This document shows, piece by piece, positions 54,636 through 63,666 of a stretch of 64,000 nucleotides of DNA. The stretch's first letter is position 1, and every line of letters starts with the position of its first letter. The notes under the pieces were generated by a model. The model saw only the letters and a list, made by a program, of their open reading frames with translations, searched no databases and was not told the origin of the DNA. The translations under genes were made by a program, and so were the position numbers. The stretch is from Aquisalimonas lutea (GTDB taxonomy: Bacteria > Pseudomonadota > Gammaproteobacteria > Nitrococcales > Aquisalimonadaceae). The stretch is from NCBI RefSeq assembly GCF_030409225.1, contig NZ_JAUFPK010000001.1, forward strand, positions 926,191-990,190, written 5' to 3'.

Positions 54636-55207
54636 TCCGTGTCCTCCCCGTCATCCGGACCCTGGCTGGGATCGGTCTGCTGGACGCTCAGGGAGAAGTC
54701 GCTCAGGCGTCCGCTTTCCCGGTCCTGGACCTCGATGACCTCCAGGTCCGGGTCGGTAAGCCACTCGGACCCGTCCAGGCGTTCCATGTAGTTGGAGATG
54801 CGTGCGTTGGACTCGGCGACCCCCGCGAGGCTGAGCGAATCGCCGTTCTGCTCGAGCTCCTCCAGGTACACGCCCTCGGGGATGGTCGTGGCGATCTCCT
54901 CGAACAAGTGGACGATCTGGGGCCGCCCCGCCTGCAGCTCCTCGATGATGTTCATGCGCGCGAGCAGCTGCTCGCGGACGGTCTCGAGCTTCTCGATTTC
55001 CTCGATCTGCCGCTCCAGCCGGGAGATCTCTTCCTCCAGTATGCTGTTGCGGTGCTCGTGGTAGTCCACCAGGCCCGTGATGTGCCACCGGCCCGCGTAC
55101 CACACGCCCGCCCCGAGGGCGACGGCGATAACGAGAATGACGTAGAACTCGACCGTACGCTGCTTTTTCAGCTCCTCGCGCCACGGCAGCAGGTTGATCC
55201 GTGTCAT
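54632..55207 (-). CDS. pilN: Type IV pilus inner-membrane protein PilN
   Basis: 191 aa. The N-terminal cytoplasmic INLLPWREELKKQRTVEF is the conserved PilM-binding motif; a membrane helix follows (about 22-42), then a coiled coil and a periplasmic ferredoxin-like domain with VYLEELEQNGDSLSLAGVAESNARISNYMERL. It links cytoplasmic PilM to periplasmic PilO and PilP. Overlaps pilM by 4 bases. Confidence 0.94.
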   Translation of the reverse strand: MTRINLLPWREELKKQRTVEFYVILVIAVALGAGVWYAGRWHITGLVDYHEHRNSILEEEISRLERQIEEIEKLETVREQLLARMNIIEELQAGRPQIVHLFEEIATTIPEGVYLEELEQNGDSLSLAGVAESNARISNYMERLDGSEWLTDPDLEVIEVQDRESGRLSDFSLSVQQTDPSQGPDDGEDTE

Positions 55208-56265
55208 GCGTCGAAACTCCTCATGGCCAGGCCGCAGGCGACCATCAGCGCCGGGGCGTCTTCGCTCAGGCGCTCCGGCTTGATCCGCGAGGAGACCGCC
55301 ATGTTCACGAACGGGTTGGCGACTCGCGTCGCAACGCCGGATTCTTCCTGAATCAGTTGCTCGACGCCGGGAATGCTGGCGCAGCCGCCCGCGAGAACCA
55401 GGGCATCCACGGTGTTGTGCTGACTGGCGCCGTAGAAGAACTGCAGCGACCGGACCACCTGCTGGGCCATGGCATACCGGAACGGATCCAGGACCTCTTC
55501 CTCGTAGCTGTCCGGAAGGCCGCCCTGGCGCTTCGCCCGCCCGGCCTCCTCGAAGGACAGGCCGTACCGGCGCTGGATCTCCTCGGTGAGCTGGCGGCCG
55601 CCGAAGACCTGCTCACGGGTGTAGATGATCCGGCGGTCGTTCAGAACCGTGAGGGTGGTCATGGTGGCGCCCACGTCGACCACGGCCACGGCCTGCTCCC
55701 GGCCGCCGCCGGCAAGGTCGTCGGCGACCAGCGAGAACGCGGTTTCGGTCGCGTAGCTCTCGACGTCCATGATCCGGGGTGTCAGGCCGGCGGCCTCGCA
55801 GGCGTCCACCCGTGTCTCGACGTTGTCGGACCGCGAGGCCACCAGCAGCACGTCCACGTTGCTGGCGTCCTCGGACGGCCCCATGACCTGGAAATCCAGG
55901 TTGACCTCGTCCAGCGGGTAGGGGACGTACTGATCCGCCTGCAGCTCGATCTGGGCCTGCAGCTCCTGCTCGCCCAGGTTCGCCGGCATGGCGATGGTCT
56001 TGCTGATGGCCGCCGAGCCGGGGACCGCCAGCGCCGCGGACCGCAGGCGCGTGCGGGAGCGCTTGACGGCCCCCTTGATAGCCTCGGAGACGGCGTCGAT
56101 GTCGGAGATGCTTTTCTCCACCACCGCGTTCGGGGGCAGGGGTTCGACCGCATAGCTTTCGACGCGGAAGCGACCGTCCTGGTGCTTGAGCTCCAGCAGC
56201 TTCACCGCCGTGGAGCTGATGTCGATGCCCAGCAGCGGTGGGCTTTTCTTGCGAAAGAGTCCCAC
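55204..56265 (-). CDS. pilM: Type IV pilus ATPase-like protein PilM
   Basis: 353-aa actin-fold (FtsA-like) cytoplasmic protein that binds ATP and the PilN N-terminus. The start LLGIDISSTAVKLLELK, VAVPGSAAISKTI, AVVDVGATMTTLTVLND (phosphate loop) and LVLAGGCASIPGVEQLI are typical. It uses a GTG start at 56265 with AAGGGA 6 bases upstream. First gene of pilMNOPQ, divergent from mrcA, the usual arrangement. Confidence 0.95.
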   Translation of the reverse strand: MGLFRKKSPPLLGIDISSTAVKLLELKHQDGRFRVESYAVEPLPPNAVVEKSISDIDAVSEAIKGAVKRSRTRLRSAALAVPGSAAISKTIAMPANLGEQELQAQIELQADQYVPYPLDEVNLDFQVMGPSEDASNVDVLLVASRSDNVETRVDACEAAGLTPRIMDVESYATETAFSLVADDLAGGGREQAVAVVDVGATMTTLTVLNDRRIIYTREQVFGGRQLTEEIQRRYGLSFEEAGRAKRQGGLPDSYEEEVLDPFRYAMAQQVVRSLQFFYGASQHNTVDALVLAGGCASIPGVEQLIQEESGVATRVANPFVNMAVSSRIKPERLSEDAPALMVACGLAMRSFDA

Positions 56266-56332
56266 GAAAAATCCCTTGTCGTTATGTGGTTTATGCTGAA
56301 AACGTGCCCTGATACATGCAGAATCAGTGCTA

Positions 56333-56402
56333 ACTATAGATCAAGCGGCAGGAAAGCGAAAACCATGTCCTTCGTTTCCATGCTCGTCGCCATGGTTATA
56401 AC
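56333..56402. promoter_or_regulatory. Divergent pilM / mrcA promoter region
   Basis: The 184-base gap is AT-rich compared with its surroundings. For pilM (minus strand) a TATAGT -10 lies at 56333-56338, without a good -35. For mrcA (plus strand) TTTCCA (56375-56380) and TATAAC (56397-56402) are 16 bases apart, and a second TATACT follows at 56407-56412. Assignments are tentative. Confidence 0.4.
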
Positions 56403-56449
56403 GCTTTATACTCTGCGAAACCGAGATCACGTAGACACTATTGGAACTC

Positions 56450-58885
56450 ATGCGACGAATCCCCCGCTTCCTTGTGTATGGTCTGGCGACCATGCTTTCC
56501 CTCGCCCTGGTGGCAGCTGTCGGAGCCGCCGGCGTGTATCTGTACCTGTCCCCTCAGCTGCCGTCCGTCGAATCGCTGCGCGATGTCCGCTACCAGGAGC
56601 CGCTGCGTGTCCATGCGGCGGACGGCCAGCTGATCGCCGAGTTCGGCGAGAACCGGCGAGAGCCGGTTCGCTTCGATGAAATCCCCGAGGCCATGCGTCA
56701 TGCCTTCATCGCCGCCGAGGACCAGCGATTCTATGAGCACCCCGGGGTCGATTACCAGGGGATCGCTCGCGCCGTGCTGTACCTGATCCGCCACCAGGAG
56801 ATCGGCCCCGGCGGCAGCACCATCACCATGCAGGTGGCGCGGAACTTCTTCCTCACCCGCGAGCAGACGTACCTGCGTAAACTGAACGAAATCCTGCTTG
56901 CGTTCAAGATCGAGGGGGAGCTGAGCAAGGAGCAGATCCTCGAGCTCTATCTCAACAAGATCTACCTGGGCCAGCGCGCCTACGGTGTCGGTGCGGCGGC
57001 GCAGATCTACTACGGCGCCGACCCCGGCGAGCTCACCCTGGCGCAGACGGCCATGATCGCCGGGTTGCCCAAGGCACCGTCGGCGTGGAATCCCATCGCC
57101 GACCCGGAGCGGGCGCTGGAGCGCCGGGCGTACGTCCTGCGGCGCATGCACGAGTCGGGCTACATCACCGAGGAGCAGCTCGCCGAGGCGAGCACGCAGC
57201 CGATCACCGCCCACCTGCGGCGGGTGCGCCCGACGGTGGAGGCCCCCTTCGTGGCCGAGATGGCCCGCAAGCACATGGTCGACATGGTCGGCGAGCGCGC
57301 CTATACGGGCGGTTATCACGTCTACACCACCATCGACAGCGAGCGCCAGCCGCTGGCCAATGAGGCGCTGCGACAGAACCTGCTCGCCTACACCCGGCGC
57401 CACGGCTATCGCGGCCCCGAGGCGCAGGTGGACCTGGAGGCACACGAAGGCAGCGACGCGCTCGACGAGGTGCTCGACGACTACGAGACGCTCGGCGGGC
57501 TGCGCGCCGGCATCGTCACCGAGGTCGGCGACAGCGCCCGAGTCTACCTCGGCGACGGCGAGTCCGTGGAGCTGGCTCTCGAGGCCATGGAGTGGGCGCG
57601 GCCGTGGATCTCGCAATCCCGCATCGGCGATCCGCCCGAGACGGTCGCCGATGTCGTCTCCGTCGGTGACGTGGTGCGCGTGGAAGAGACGGAGGGCGGC
57701 CCGAGGCTGGCCCAGGTGCCGGAGGTCGAAGGAGCGGTGGTCAGCATCGCGCCGCGCAGCGGGGCGCTTCAGGCCCTCGCCGGCGGCTTCGATTTCGACC
57801 GCAGCAAGTTCAACCGCGCCGTCCAGGCCGTGCGCCAGCCCGGCTCCGCATTCAAGCCGTTCATCTACGCCGCGGCGCTGGAGAATGGCTACACGCCGGC
57901 GACCGTGGTCAACGATGCCCCGGTGGTGTTCGAGGACTCGGCCCTGGAGAGCACGTGGCGTCCCGAGAACTATTCGGGGCGCTTCTATGGTCCGACGCGC
58001 CTGCGGGAGGCGTTGATCCATTCCCGGAATCTGGTCTCCATCCGCGTGCTCCGGGACATCGGTGCCGGTACCGCCCTGGACTTCCTGGAGCGCGTCGGCT
58101 TCGATGCCGAGCGCATGCCCAGCAATCTCTCCCTGGCGCTAGGCAGTGCCGGCGTGACGCCCTGGGAGCTGACCGCCGGCTATGCCGTGTTCGCCAACGG
58201 CGGCTACCGCGTGGAACCGTACTTCATCGAGCGCATCGAGGACGGCAACGGCGAGGTGATCCACGCCGCCGAGCCGACCCTGGCCTGCGAGCGGTGCGGC
58301 GCCCTGGAGCCCGGCAGCGGCGGGCAGTACGAGGAACGGGCGGTGATCACGGAGGCCGCCGAGGAGAAAGCCCGGCTCGTTCCTTCCTTCCGGCCGGCGG
58401 AGCGGGTCATGTCCCCGCAGAACGCCTATTTGATCACCAGCATGCTCCAGGACGTGATCCGCCAGGGCACCGGGCGTGCGGCCCGGCGCCTGGGCCGGGA
58501 CGATCTGGCGGGCAAGACGGGGAGCACCAACGAGCTCCAGGATGCCTGGTTCGCCGGTTACAACGCGCACCTGGTGACCACGGCCTGGGTCGGCTTCGAT
58601 CAGTCGCGCAGCATGGGCCCCGGTGAAACCGGCGCCCGCGCGGCGCTGCCCATATGGATGGATTACATGGGTCCGGCGCTGGAAGGCCTCCCCGAGGAGA
58701 GTGTCTCGCGGCCGTCGGGGCTGGTAACCGTGCGGATCGACCCCGAGTCCGGGCTGGTGACCGATGCCAGCAATCCGGATGCCATTTTCGAGACATTCCG
58801 CTCCGGGGAGGTGCCCGAGGAGGAGACGGGTGCCTCCGGCAGCGGCGGGGGTGACGGCGACGCGGACGGATCACCCCTGTTCTGA
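56450..58885 (+). CDS. mrcA: Penicillin-binding protein 1A
   Basis: 811-aa bifunctional murein synthase. After a short cytoplasmic start and a membrane anchor (about 8-30) the glycosyltransferase domain has the catalytic Glu in AAEDQRFYEHPGVDYQGIARA and GGSTITMQVARNFFL. An OB-like region follows (about 315-425). The transpeptidase motifs are PGSAFKPFIYAAAL (SxxK), HSRNLVS (SxN) and AGKTGSTNELQDAWF (KTG). The Gly/Ser/Asp tail (about 790-811) is variable. ATG at 56450 chosen; a TTG three codons upstream is unlikely. Confidence 0.95.
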   Translation: MRRIPRFLVYGLATMLSLALVAAVGAAGVYLYLSPQLPSVESLRDVRYQEPLRVHAADGQLIAEFGENRREPVRFDEIPEAMRHAFIAAEDQRFYEHPGVDYQGIARAVLYLIRHQEIGPGGSTITMQVARNFFLTREQTYLRKLNEILLAFKIEGELSKEQILELYLNKIYLGQRAYGVGAAAQIYYGADPGELTLAQTAMIAGLPKAPSAWNPIADPERALERRAYVLRRMHESGYITEEQLAEASTQPITAHLRRVRPTVEAPFVAEMARKHMVDMVGERAYTGGYHVYTTIDSERQPLANEALRQNLLAYTRRHGYRGPEAQVDLEAHEGSDALDEVLDDYETLGGLRAGIVTEVGDSARVYLGDGESVELALEAMEWARPWISQSRIGDPPETVADVVSVGDVVRVEETEGGPRLAQVPEVEGAVVSIAPRSGALQALAGGFDFDRSKFNRAVQAVRQPGSAFKPFIYAAALENGYTPATVVNDAPVVFEDSALESTWRPENYSGRFYGPTRLREALIHSRNLVSIRVLRDIGAGTALDFLERVGFDAERMPSNLSLALGSAGVTPWELTAGYAVFANGGYRVEPYFIERIEDGNGEVIHAAEPTLACERCGALEPGSGGQYEERAVITEAAEEKARLVPSFRPAERVMSPQNAYLITSMLQDVIRQGTGRAARRLGRDDLAGKTGSTNELQDAWFAGYNAHLVTTAWVGFDQSRSMGPGETGARAALPIWMDYMGPALEGLPEESVSRPSGLVTVRIDPESGLVTDASNPDAIFETFRSGEVPEEETGASGSGGGDGDADGSPLF

Positions 58886-58911
58886 ACACGACGCTACGGC
58901 AGGAGGCGGTC

Positions 58912-59559
58912 ATGGCCAAGCAGGGGACACCCCGGGATCAGCGCATGAGGCAGCGGCTCACCCTGGAGGCGGCCCGCATCATGGTCGACGAGGGGGTTCG
59001 CGACTACTTCCAGGCCAAGCGCAAGGCCGCGGATCGGCTGGGGGCGCCGTCAACCCAGAACATGCCCCGCAATCGTGAGATCCAGGAAGCGGTCGCCGAC
59101 TACCAACGGCTGTTCCAGGGCGAGGCCCAGGTGGCGCGGCTGCGGGAGCTCCGGGAGACCGCCCGGGACGCCATGCACTTCTTCGCGCGTTTCCGGCCGC
59201 GCCTGGTGGGGGCGGTGCTCGACGGCACTGCCGGGGAGTGGTCGGAGGTCAGCCTGCACGTGTTCGCGGACACGCCCGAGGAGCTCGATGTCTTCTTCAT
59301 GGACCACGGCATTCCCTTCGAGCCGACGGAACGCCGCCTGCGCTTCCGGCGCGATGCCTGGGTCACGCTGCCGGTGTACCGCTTCCTCGCCGGCGGCAAC
59401 CGCGTGGACATGACCGTGTTCACCGTCGCCGGCCTGCGCCAGCCGCCACTGAGCCACGTGGACGGCCAGCCCATGGCGCGGGCCAACGTGCAGGCGGTGG
59501 AGGCGCTGCTCGTCGGCGACGTGGATGACGATCTGGCGATTCCGGTGGCCGGAGGCTGA
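58912..59559 (+). CDS. Conserved hypothetical, nucleotidyltransferase-like
   Basis: 215-aa soluble protein. The N-terminal helix region (LTLEAARIMVDEGVRDYFQAKRKAADRLG) and the pattern FRPRLVGAVLDGTAGEWSEVSLHVFADTPEELDVFF resemble a proteobacterial family with a predicted nucleotidyltransferase fold; the usual GS-D-x-D signature is not clear, so activity is uncertain. AGGAGG precedes the ATG at 58912. It follows mrcA by 26 bases on the same strand and converges on gltA. Confidence 0.65.
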   Translation: MAKQGTPRDQRMRQRLTLEAARIMVDEGVRDYFQAKRKAADRLGAPSTQNMPRNREIQEAVADYQRLFQGEAQVARLRELRETARDAMHFFARFRPRLVGAVLDGTAGEWSEVSLHVFADTPEELDVFFMDHGIPFEPTERRLRFRRDAWVTLPVYRFLAGGNRVDMTVFTVAGLRQPPLSHVDGQPMARANVQAVEALLVGDVDDDLAIPVAGG

Positions 59560-59577
59560 CCCCTCCGCGGCTGCGCC

Positions 59578-60873
59578 TCAGCGCTGGTCCAGCGGCACGT
59601 AGTCCCGCTTGGCGGCGCCGGTGTACAGCTGGCGCGGCCGGCCGATGCGCTGTTCCGGGTCCGAGACCATCTCCATCCACTGGGCCACCCAGCCCGGGGT
59701 GCGGCCCAGGGCGAAGAGTACGGTGAAGAACGACATGGGAATGCCCAGGGCCCGGTAGATCAGCCCGGAGTAGAAGTCCACGTTCGGGTACAGCTTGCGC
59801 TCGACGAAGTACTCGTCCTGCAGGGCGATCTCTTCCAGCTTGACCGCCAGCTCCAGCTGCGGATCGTTGGCCATGCCCATCTCCTGGAGCACCTCGTGAC
59901 AGGTGTCCCGGATGATGGTGGCGCGGGGATCGTAGTTCTTGTAGACGCGGTGGCCGAAGCCCATCAGGCGGAAGGGGTCGTCCTTGTCCTTGGCCTTCTG
60001 GATGAACTTGTTCACGTTCCGTACGTCGCCGATTTCCTCGAGCATGCGCAGCACGGCCTCGTTGGCGCCCCCGTGCGCCGGCCCCCAGAGCGCTGCGCAG
60101 CCGGCGGAGACGGCGGCGAACGGGTTGGTCCCGGTGCTGCCGGCGAGGCGCACGGTGGACGTGCTGGCGTTCTGCTCGTGGTCGGCGTGGAGGATCAGCA
60201 GCTGGTCCAGCGCCTTCTCCGCCACCGGATTGACCTTGTACTCCTCCGACGGGCGGGAGAAGAGCATGTTCAGCAGGTTGCCGCTGTAGCTCAGGTGGTT
60301 CTTGGGGTACACGAACGGCTCGCCGACAAAGTGCTTGAACGCCGCCCCGGCGATGGTGGGCATCTTGGCGATGATCCGCTGCGCGCACAGGTCGCGGCTG
60401 GCGGGATCGTTGATGTCGATGCTGTCGTGGTAGAAGGCGGACAGCGAGCCGACCACCGCGGTCAGCATGGCCATGGGGTGGGCGTTGTAGTGAAAGCCGT
60501 TGAAGAAGTTCTTCAGGCTCTCGTTGACCATGGTGTGCCGGGTGATGGAATCGGTGAAGGTGTCCAGCTCCCCGGTGTTCGGCAGCTCGCCGTACAGGAG
60601 CAGATAGGACACCTCCAGGAAGCTGCTCTTGTCCGCGAGCTGCTCGATGGGGTAGCCGCGGTAGAGCAGCGTGCCCTGGTCGCCATCGATGAAGGTGATG
60701 TCGCTGCGGCAGCTGGCCGTGGAAGTGAAGCCGGCGTCATAGGTGAACTGCCCGAGCTCCCCGTAGAGAGACTTGATGTCTATTGCTGTGGGGCCGTGCG
60801 TGCCCTCGCGGACCGGAAGCTCCAGGCTCTTTCCGGTGGCGTTGTCCGTGAGCGTCACAGTGTGCTTCGACAT
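59578..60873 (-). CDS. gltA: Citrate synthase GltA (type II)
   Basis: 431-aa hexameric-type citrate synthase, condensing acetyl-CoA and oxaloacetate. The N-terminal beta domain (about 1-50) typical of NADH-sensitive gram-negative enzymes precedes the core. Catalytic residues lie in [20 protein letters not shown] (His), [15 protein letters not shown] (His) and [17 protein letters not shown] (Asp). It stands alone, with a long upstream region (60874-61253) that carries a direct repeat. Confidence 0.97.
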   Translation of the reverse strand: MSKHTVTLTDNATGKSLELPVREGTHGPTAIDIKSLYGELGQFTYDAGFTSTASCRSDITFIDGDQGTLLYRGYPIEQLADKSSFLEVSYLLLYGELPNTGELDTFTDSITRHTMVNESLKNFFNGFHYNAHPMAMLTAVVGSLSAFYHDSIDINDPASRDLCAQRIIAKMPTIAGAAFKHFVGEPFVYPKNHLSYSGNLLNMLFSRPSEEYKVNPVAEKALDQLLILHADHEQNASTSTVRLAGSTGTNPFAAVSAGCAALWGPAHGGANEAVLRMLEEIGDVRNVNKFIQKAKDKDDPFRLMGFGHRVYKNYDPRATIIRDTCHEVLQEMGMANDPQLELAVKLEEIALQDEYFVERKLYPNVDFYSGLIYRALGIPMSFFTVLFALGRTPGWVAQWMEMVSDPEQRIGRPRQLYTGAAKRDYVPLDQR

Positions 60874-61253
60874 TCGATGTACTCCTCGTCTCTACGGGCG
60901 GCCGTGGCGCTGCCCGTGCCGTCGGCGCGGACGCCGCACTGTCGCATCGGTTGCCGGGTCAAGGGACGAGGGCTCCAGCGGGCGGAGAACGGGCTTCCGC
61001 CGTCTGCAGACCTGGGTCCCGCGTTTTCGTTGCCGTCACCAGGCAGCTGATGCGCCGTTCGCGCATGCGCACAGACCTGGGTCCTGCGACTGAATCGCGC
61101 CGATAGTAACAGCAAAGCAGGAGCCGGGGAAGAATGCGGGGAGAAACGGGATAAGTTAGGGAAAATCGGAGAAAATATAAAAACTAGAAGCGATCATGAG
61201 GCCATCTCCGTTTCCGCGACATCCACGGCAGGCGATTGTGTTGCTGCAACGCA
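60874..61253. other. Long gltA upstream region with direct repeat
   Basis: 380 bases without a gene. A 17-base direct repeat, cagacctgggtccYgcg, occurs at 61007-61023 and 61072-61088 (one mismatch), 65 bases apart start to start, 134-215 bases before the gltA start. A possible gltA promoter on the minus strand is TTCCCC / TACTAT with a 17-base spacer (-10 at 61103-61108). An unusually A-rich stretch lies at about 61135-61195. Confidence 0.5.
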
Positions 61254-61282
61254 AAAGACCCGCGTCGCAGACGCGGGTCTTT
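61254..61282 (-). terminator. Strong intrinsic terminator after rpmE2
   Basis: A perfect 13-bp stem, AAAGACCCGCGTC (61254-61266) with GACGCGGGTCTTT (61270-61282), has a 3-base loop. On the minus strand, the direction of rpmE, it ends in TTTTGC, which fits a Rho-independent terminator 39 bases after the rpmE stop. Being symmetrical, it may also stop transcription entering from the other side. Confidence 0.85.
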
Positions 61283-61320
61283 CGGGGCAAACGGGCTCCG
61301 GACGCCGGTGCTGCCGGCGG

Positions 61321-61581
61321 TTACTGCCGGGTCTTGCCGAGCCGGCCGTACTTCTGCTTGAACCGGTCCACGCGGCCGCCGCTGGTGAGCACGCGCTGCT
61401 TGCCGGTGTAGAAGGGGTGGCTGTTGCTGGAGACTTCCACCTTGACCAGCGGATATTCCTTGCCGTCCTCCCAGGTGATGGTCTCGTCCGTGCGCACGGT
61501 GGACCGCGTCACGAACGAGAAATCGGAGGCGATGTCCTGGAACACGACTTCCCGATAGTTCGGATGGATGTCCTTTTTCAT
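61321..61581 (-). CDS. rpmE2: 50S ribosomal protein L31 type B
   Basis: 86-aa L31 of the type B (zinc-free) form: [47 protein letters not shown]. It contains no cysteine, so the zinc-binding CxxC of type A is absent, and it is longer than type A (~70 aa). Such paralogues normally replace the zinc form when zinc is scarce; whether this is the only L31 in the genome cannot be seen. It has its own promoter and a strong terminator, so it is a single-gene unit. Confidence 0.95.
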   Translation of the reverse strand: MKKDIHPNYREVVFQDIASDFSFVTRSTVRTDETITWEDGKEYPLVKVEVSSNSHPFYTGKQRVLTSGGRVDRFKQKYGRLGKTRQ

Positions 61582-61650
61582 GACCGCATGACCTGCCTTG
61601 ATGGGCGCCGAGACCGAGGGATGCCGGCGCGGGTGTCAGTAAGGTGGCGG

Positions 61651-61679
61651 ATCATACCGTTCGTCCCGGCGGATGACAA
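61651..61679 (-). promoter_or_regulatory. rpmE2 promoter
   Basis: Minus strand: -35 TTGTCA (61674-61679, 5 of 6) and -10 TATGAT (61651-61656, 5 of 6), spacer exactly 17 bases. The start would be near 61644, with a leader of about 63 bases. No Zur-box-like palindrome is evident around it. Confidence 0.75.
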
Positions 61680-61695
61680 GCTTGTCCCGGGAAAC

Positions 61696-62079
61696 CTACG
61701 GGCGACTGCCGTCGCGGCTCGCGGCGCGCTGTCGCCCCGGGAACGGCAGCAGCCGGGCGGTGGGCAGGTCCCGCGTGCTGCGTCCGGACCAGCGTGCATC
61801 CAGGTGACGGATGTGCTCCACCAGGCCGCCGGGCCCGTGCACGCTCTCCCACATCATGCACGACAGTCGTGCACACGCGGCGAGCGGGTCGCGGTAGCGC
61901 TCCCGTTCCCGGTCGATGCGCCACTGCAGGCGCTCCAGGCGCTGGCGGCGATCCGCCGGCGCCAGGGCGATGGCCTCGGCGACGGCCGCCCGCCGACGGG
62001 CCTCGAAGGCCTCCGGGTCCGTCCGTGCGAGATCCCGCCATTCGTCAAAGGAAACCTCGGCATTGCGGTTGTGCGTCAT
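61696..62079 (-). CDS. DUF3135-like protein
   Basis: 127-aa small soluble protein. The N-terminal part matches the DUF3135 family: FDEWRDLARTDPEAFEARRRAAVAEAI followed by RRQRLERLQWRIDRERERYRDPLAACARLSCMMWESV. The last ~35 residues (from DARWSGRSTRD) are low-complexity and Arg rich. Function unknown. It ends 17 bases before the rpmE2 -35, so it is a separate unit. Confidence 0.7.
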   Translation of the reverse strand: MTHNRNAEVSFDEWRDLARTDPEAFEARRRAAVAEAIALAPADRRQRLERLQWRIDRERERYRDPLAACARLSCMMWESVHGPGGLVEHIRHLDARWSGRSTRDLPTARLLPFPGRQRAASRDGSRP

Positions 62080-62170
62080 GGCGACCCGTCTCCGTCCCCC
62101 ACTCTTCCAAGCATAGTGCAGGCGGCCAGGGTCTGCCCGCTGCCGGCGCCCTTGGCGGGGCGGCTCCGCG

Positions 62171-63595
62171 TCAGCGCAGGACCTTCCCCGGATTGAGGAT
62201 GCCGCGGGGATCCAGCGCGCCCTTGACGCCGCGCATGAGCTCCAGCTCCACCGGGTCCTTGAGCCGCTCCAGCTCCGCCACCTTGAGCTGGCCGACCCCG
62301 TGCTCGGCGGCGATGGAGCCGTTCATGGCGGTGACCACGTCGTGCACGACGCGATTGCATTCATCCCAGCGGGCCCGGAAGGCCTCCGCCGGCATGTCGG
62401 GGGGCTGGGACAGGTTGAAATGGATATTGCCGTCGCCCAGGTGGCCGAACGGGCACACGCGCACGCCGGGCACCAGGGCTTCCACCCGGGCGGTCGCCTG
62501 CTGCAGGAATTCCGGTACCCGGGCGACGGCTACCGAGATGTCGTGCTTGATGCTGGCACCGTCCCGGGTCTGGCCTTCGGGGATGCTCTCGCGCAGATGC
62601 CACAGGGCGCGGGCCTGTTCCAGCGACTCGGCGAGTACCGCATCCCGGAGGCGCCCCGCCTCCAGCTCGGTCGCCAGCATCGCCTCCAGGGCCGTGCGCA
62701 GGTCGTCGCCGGCCCGCGGCGTGGTGAGCTCCACCAGCAGGTACCAGGGGTGGGCCTCGGCGAACGGATCCCGGCAGCCGGGGACATTGTCCGTGGCCAT
62801 GGACAGGCTGGTGCGGCTCATGATCTCGCAGGCCGTGACGGTGTCGCCGCTGGCCTGCCGGAGGATCGGTAGCAGGCGGGTCGCGGCCTCGGGGTCGTCC
62901 AGTGCCAGCAGCGCGGTCACGGCCTGCTGCGGCCGGGGGAACAGGCGCAGGACCGCGGCCGTGATGATGCCCAGCGTCCCCTCGGAGCCGATGAACAGGT
63001 CGCGCAGGTCGTAGCGGCTGTTGTCCTTGCGCAGCCCGGAGAGGCCGTGCCATACGCGGCCGTCCGCCAGGACCACCTCCAGCCCCAGGCAGAGGTCGCG
63101 GGCGTTGCCGTATCGCAGGACGTTGATGCCGCCGGCGTTGGTGGCCAGATTGCCGCCCAGCATGCAGCTGCCCTCGGCCGCCAGGCTGAGCGGGAACAGC
63201 CGGTCCACGCCGGCTGCCGCCCGCTGGACATCCGCGAGAATGCAGCCCGCCTCGGCGGTGAGCGTGTCGTCGCGGGTGTCCACGGCCCGGATGCGCCGCA
63301 TGCGGCGCATGCTGAGCAGGACCTGCGTGCCCGCGGCGTCCGGCGCCGCACCCCCGCACAGGCCGGTGTTGCCGCTCTGCGGGACGACCCCGATCCCCGC
63401 TGCATGACAGATGGCCATGACCCGGGCGACCTCGTCGGTGGACGCCGGCGCCAGCACGGCGGCGGCCTCGCCGCGGTACAGGCCGCGCCACTCCCGCAGG
63501 TACGGCGATCGCGCCTCGCCGGCAATCCAGCCGCCGTCGCCGACCACGTCGTGGAGCCGGGCGAGGGCATCGGCATGCGCTCGTGGTGATTCCAT
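62171..63595 (-). CDS. FAD-linked oxidase, GlcD/D-lactate dehydrogenase-like
   Basis: 474-aa flavoprotein of the FAD-binding type 4 (VAO/GlcD) family. The FAD domain has [53 protein letters not shown] and [16 protein letters not shown]. The cap domain ends with [14 protein letters not shown] (active-site His) and AEHGVGQLK. It oxidises a 2-hydroxyacid such as D-2-hydroxyglutarate, glycolate or D-lactate; which one is not fixed. ATG at 63595 chosen. Divergent from dinB, with 71 bases between. Confidence 0.88.
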   Translation of the reverse strand: MESPRAHADALARLHDVVGDGGWIAGEARSPYLREWRGLYRGEAAAVLAPASTDEVARVMAICHAAGIGVVPQSGNTGLCGGAAPDAAGTQVLLSMRRMRRIRAVDTRDDTLTAEAGCILADVQRAAAGVDRLFPLSLAAEGSCMLGGNLATNAGGINVLRYGNARDLCLGLEVVLADGRVWHGLSGLRKDNSRYDLRDLFIGSEGTLGIITAAVLRLFPRPQQAVTALLALDDPEAATRLLPILRQASGDTVTACEIMSRTSLSMATDNVPGCRDPFAEAHPWYLLVELTTPRAGDDLRTALEAMLATELEAGRLRDAVLAESLEQARALWHLRESIPEGQTRDGASIKHDISVAVARVPEFLQQATARVEALVPGVRVCPFGHLGDGNIHFNLSQPPDMPAEAFRARWDECNRVVHDVVTAMNGSIAAEHGVGQLKVAELERLKDPVELELMRGVKGALDPRGILNPGKVLR

Positions 63596-63666
63596 GCCCG
63601 CATTCTGCCACGGTTGCCGCACTCGACGGGCCCCGTGCAATGCCGCGGCGCGGTAGAATCACCACC

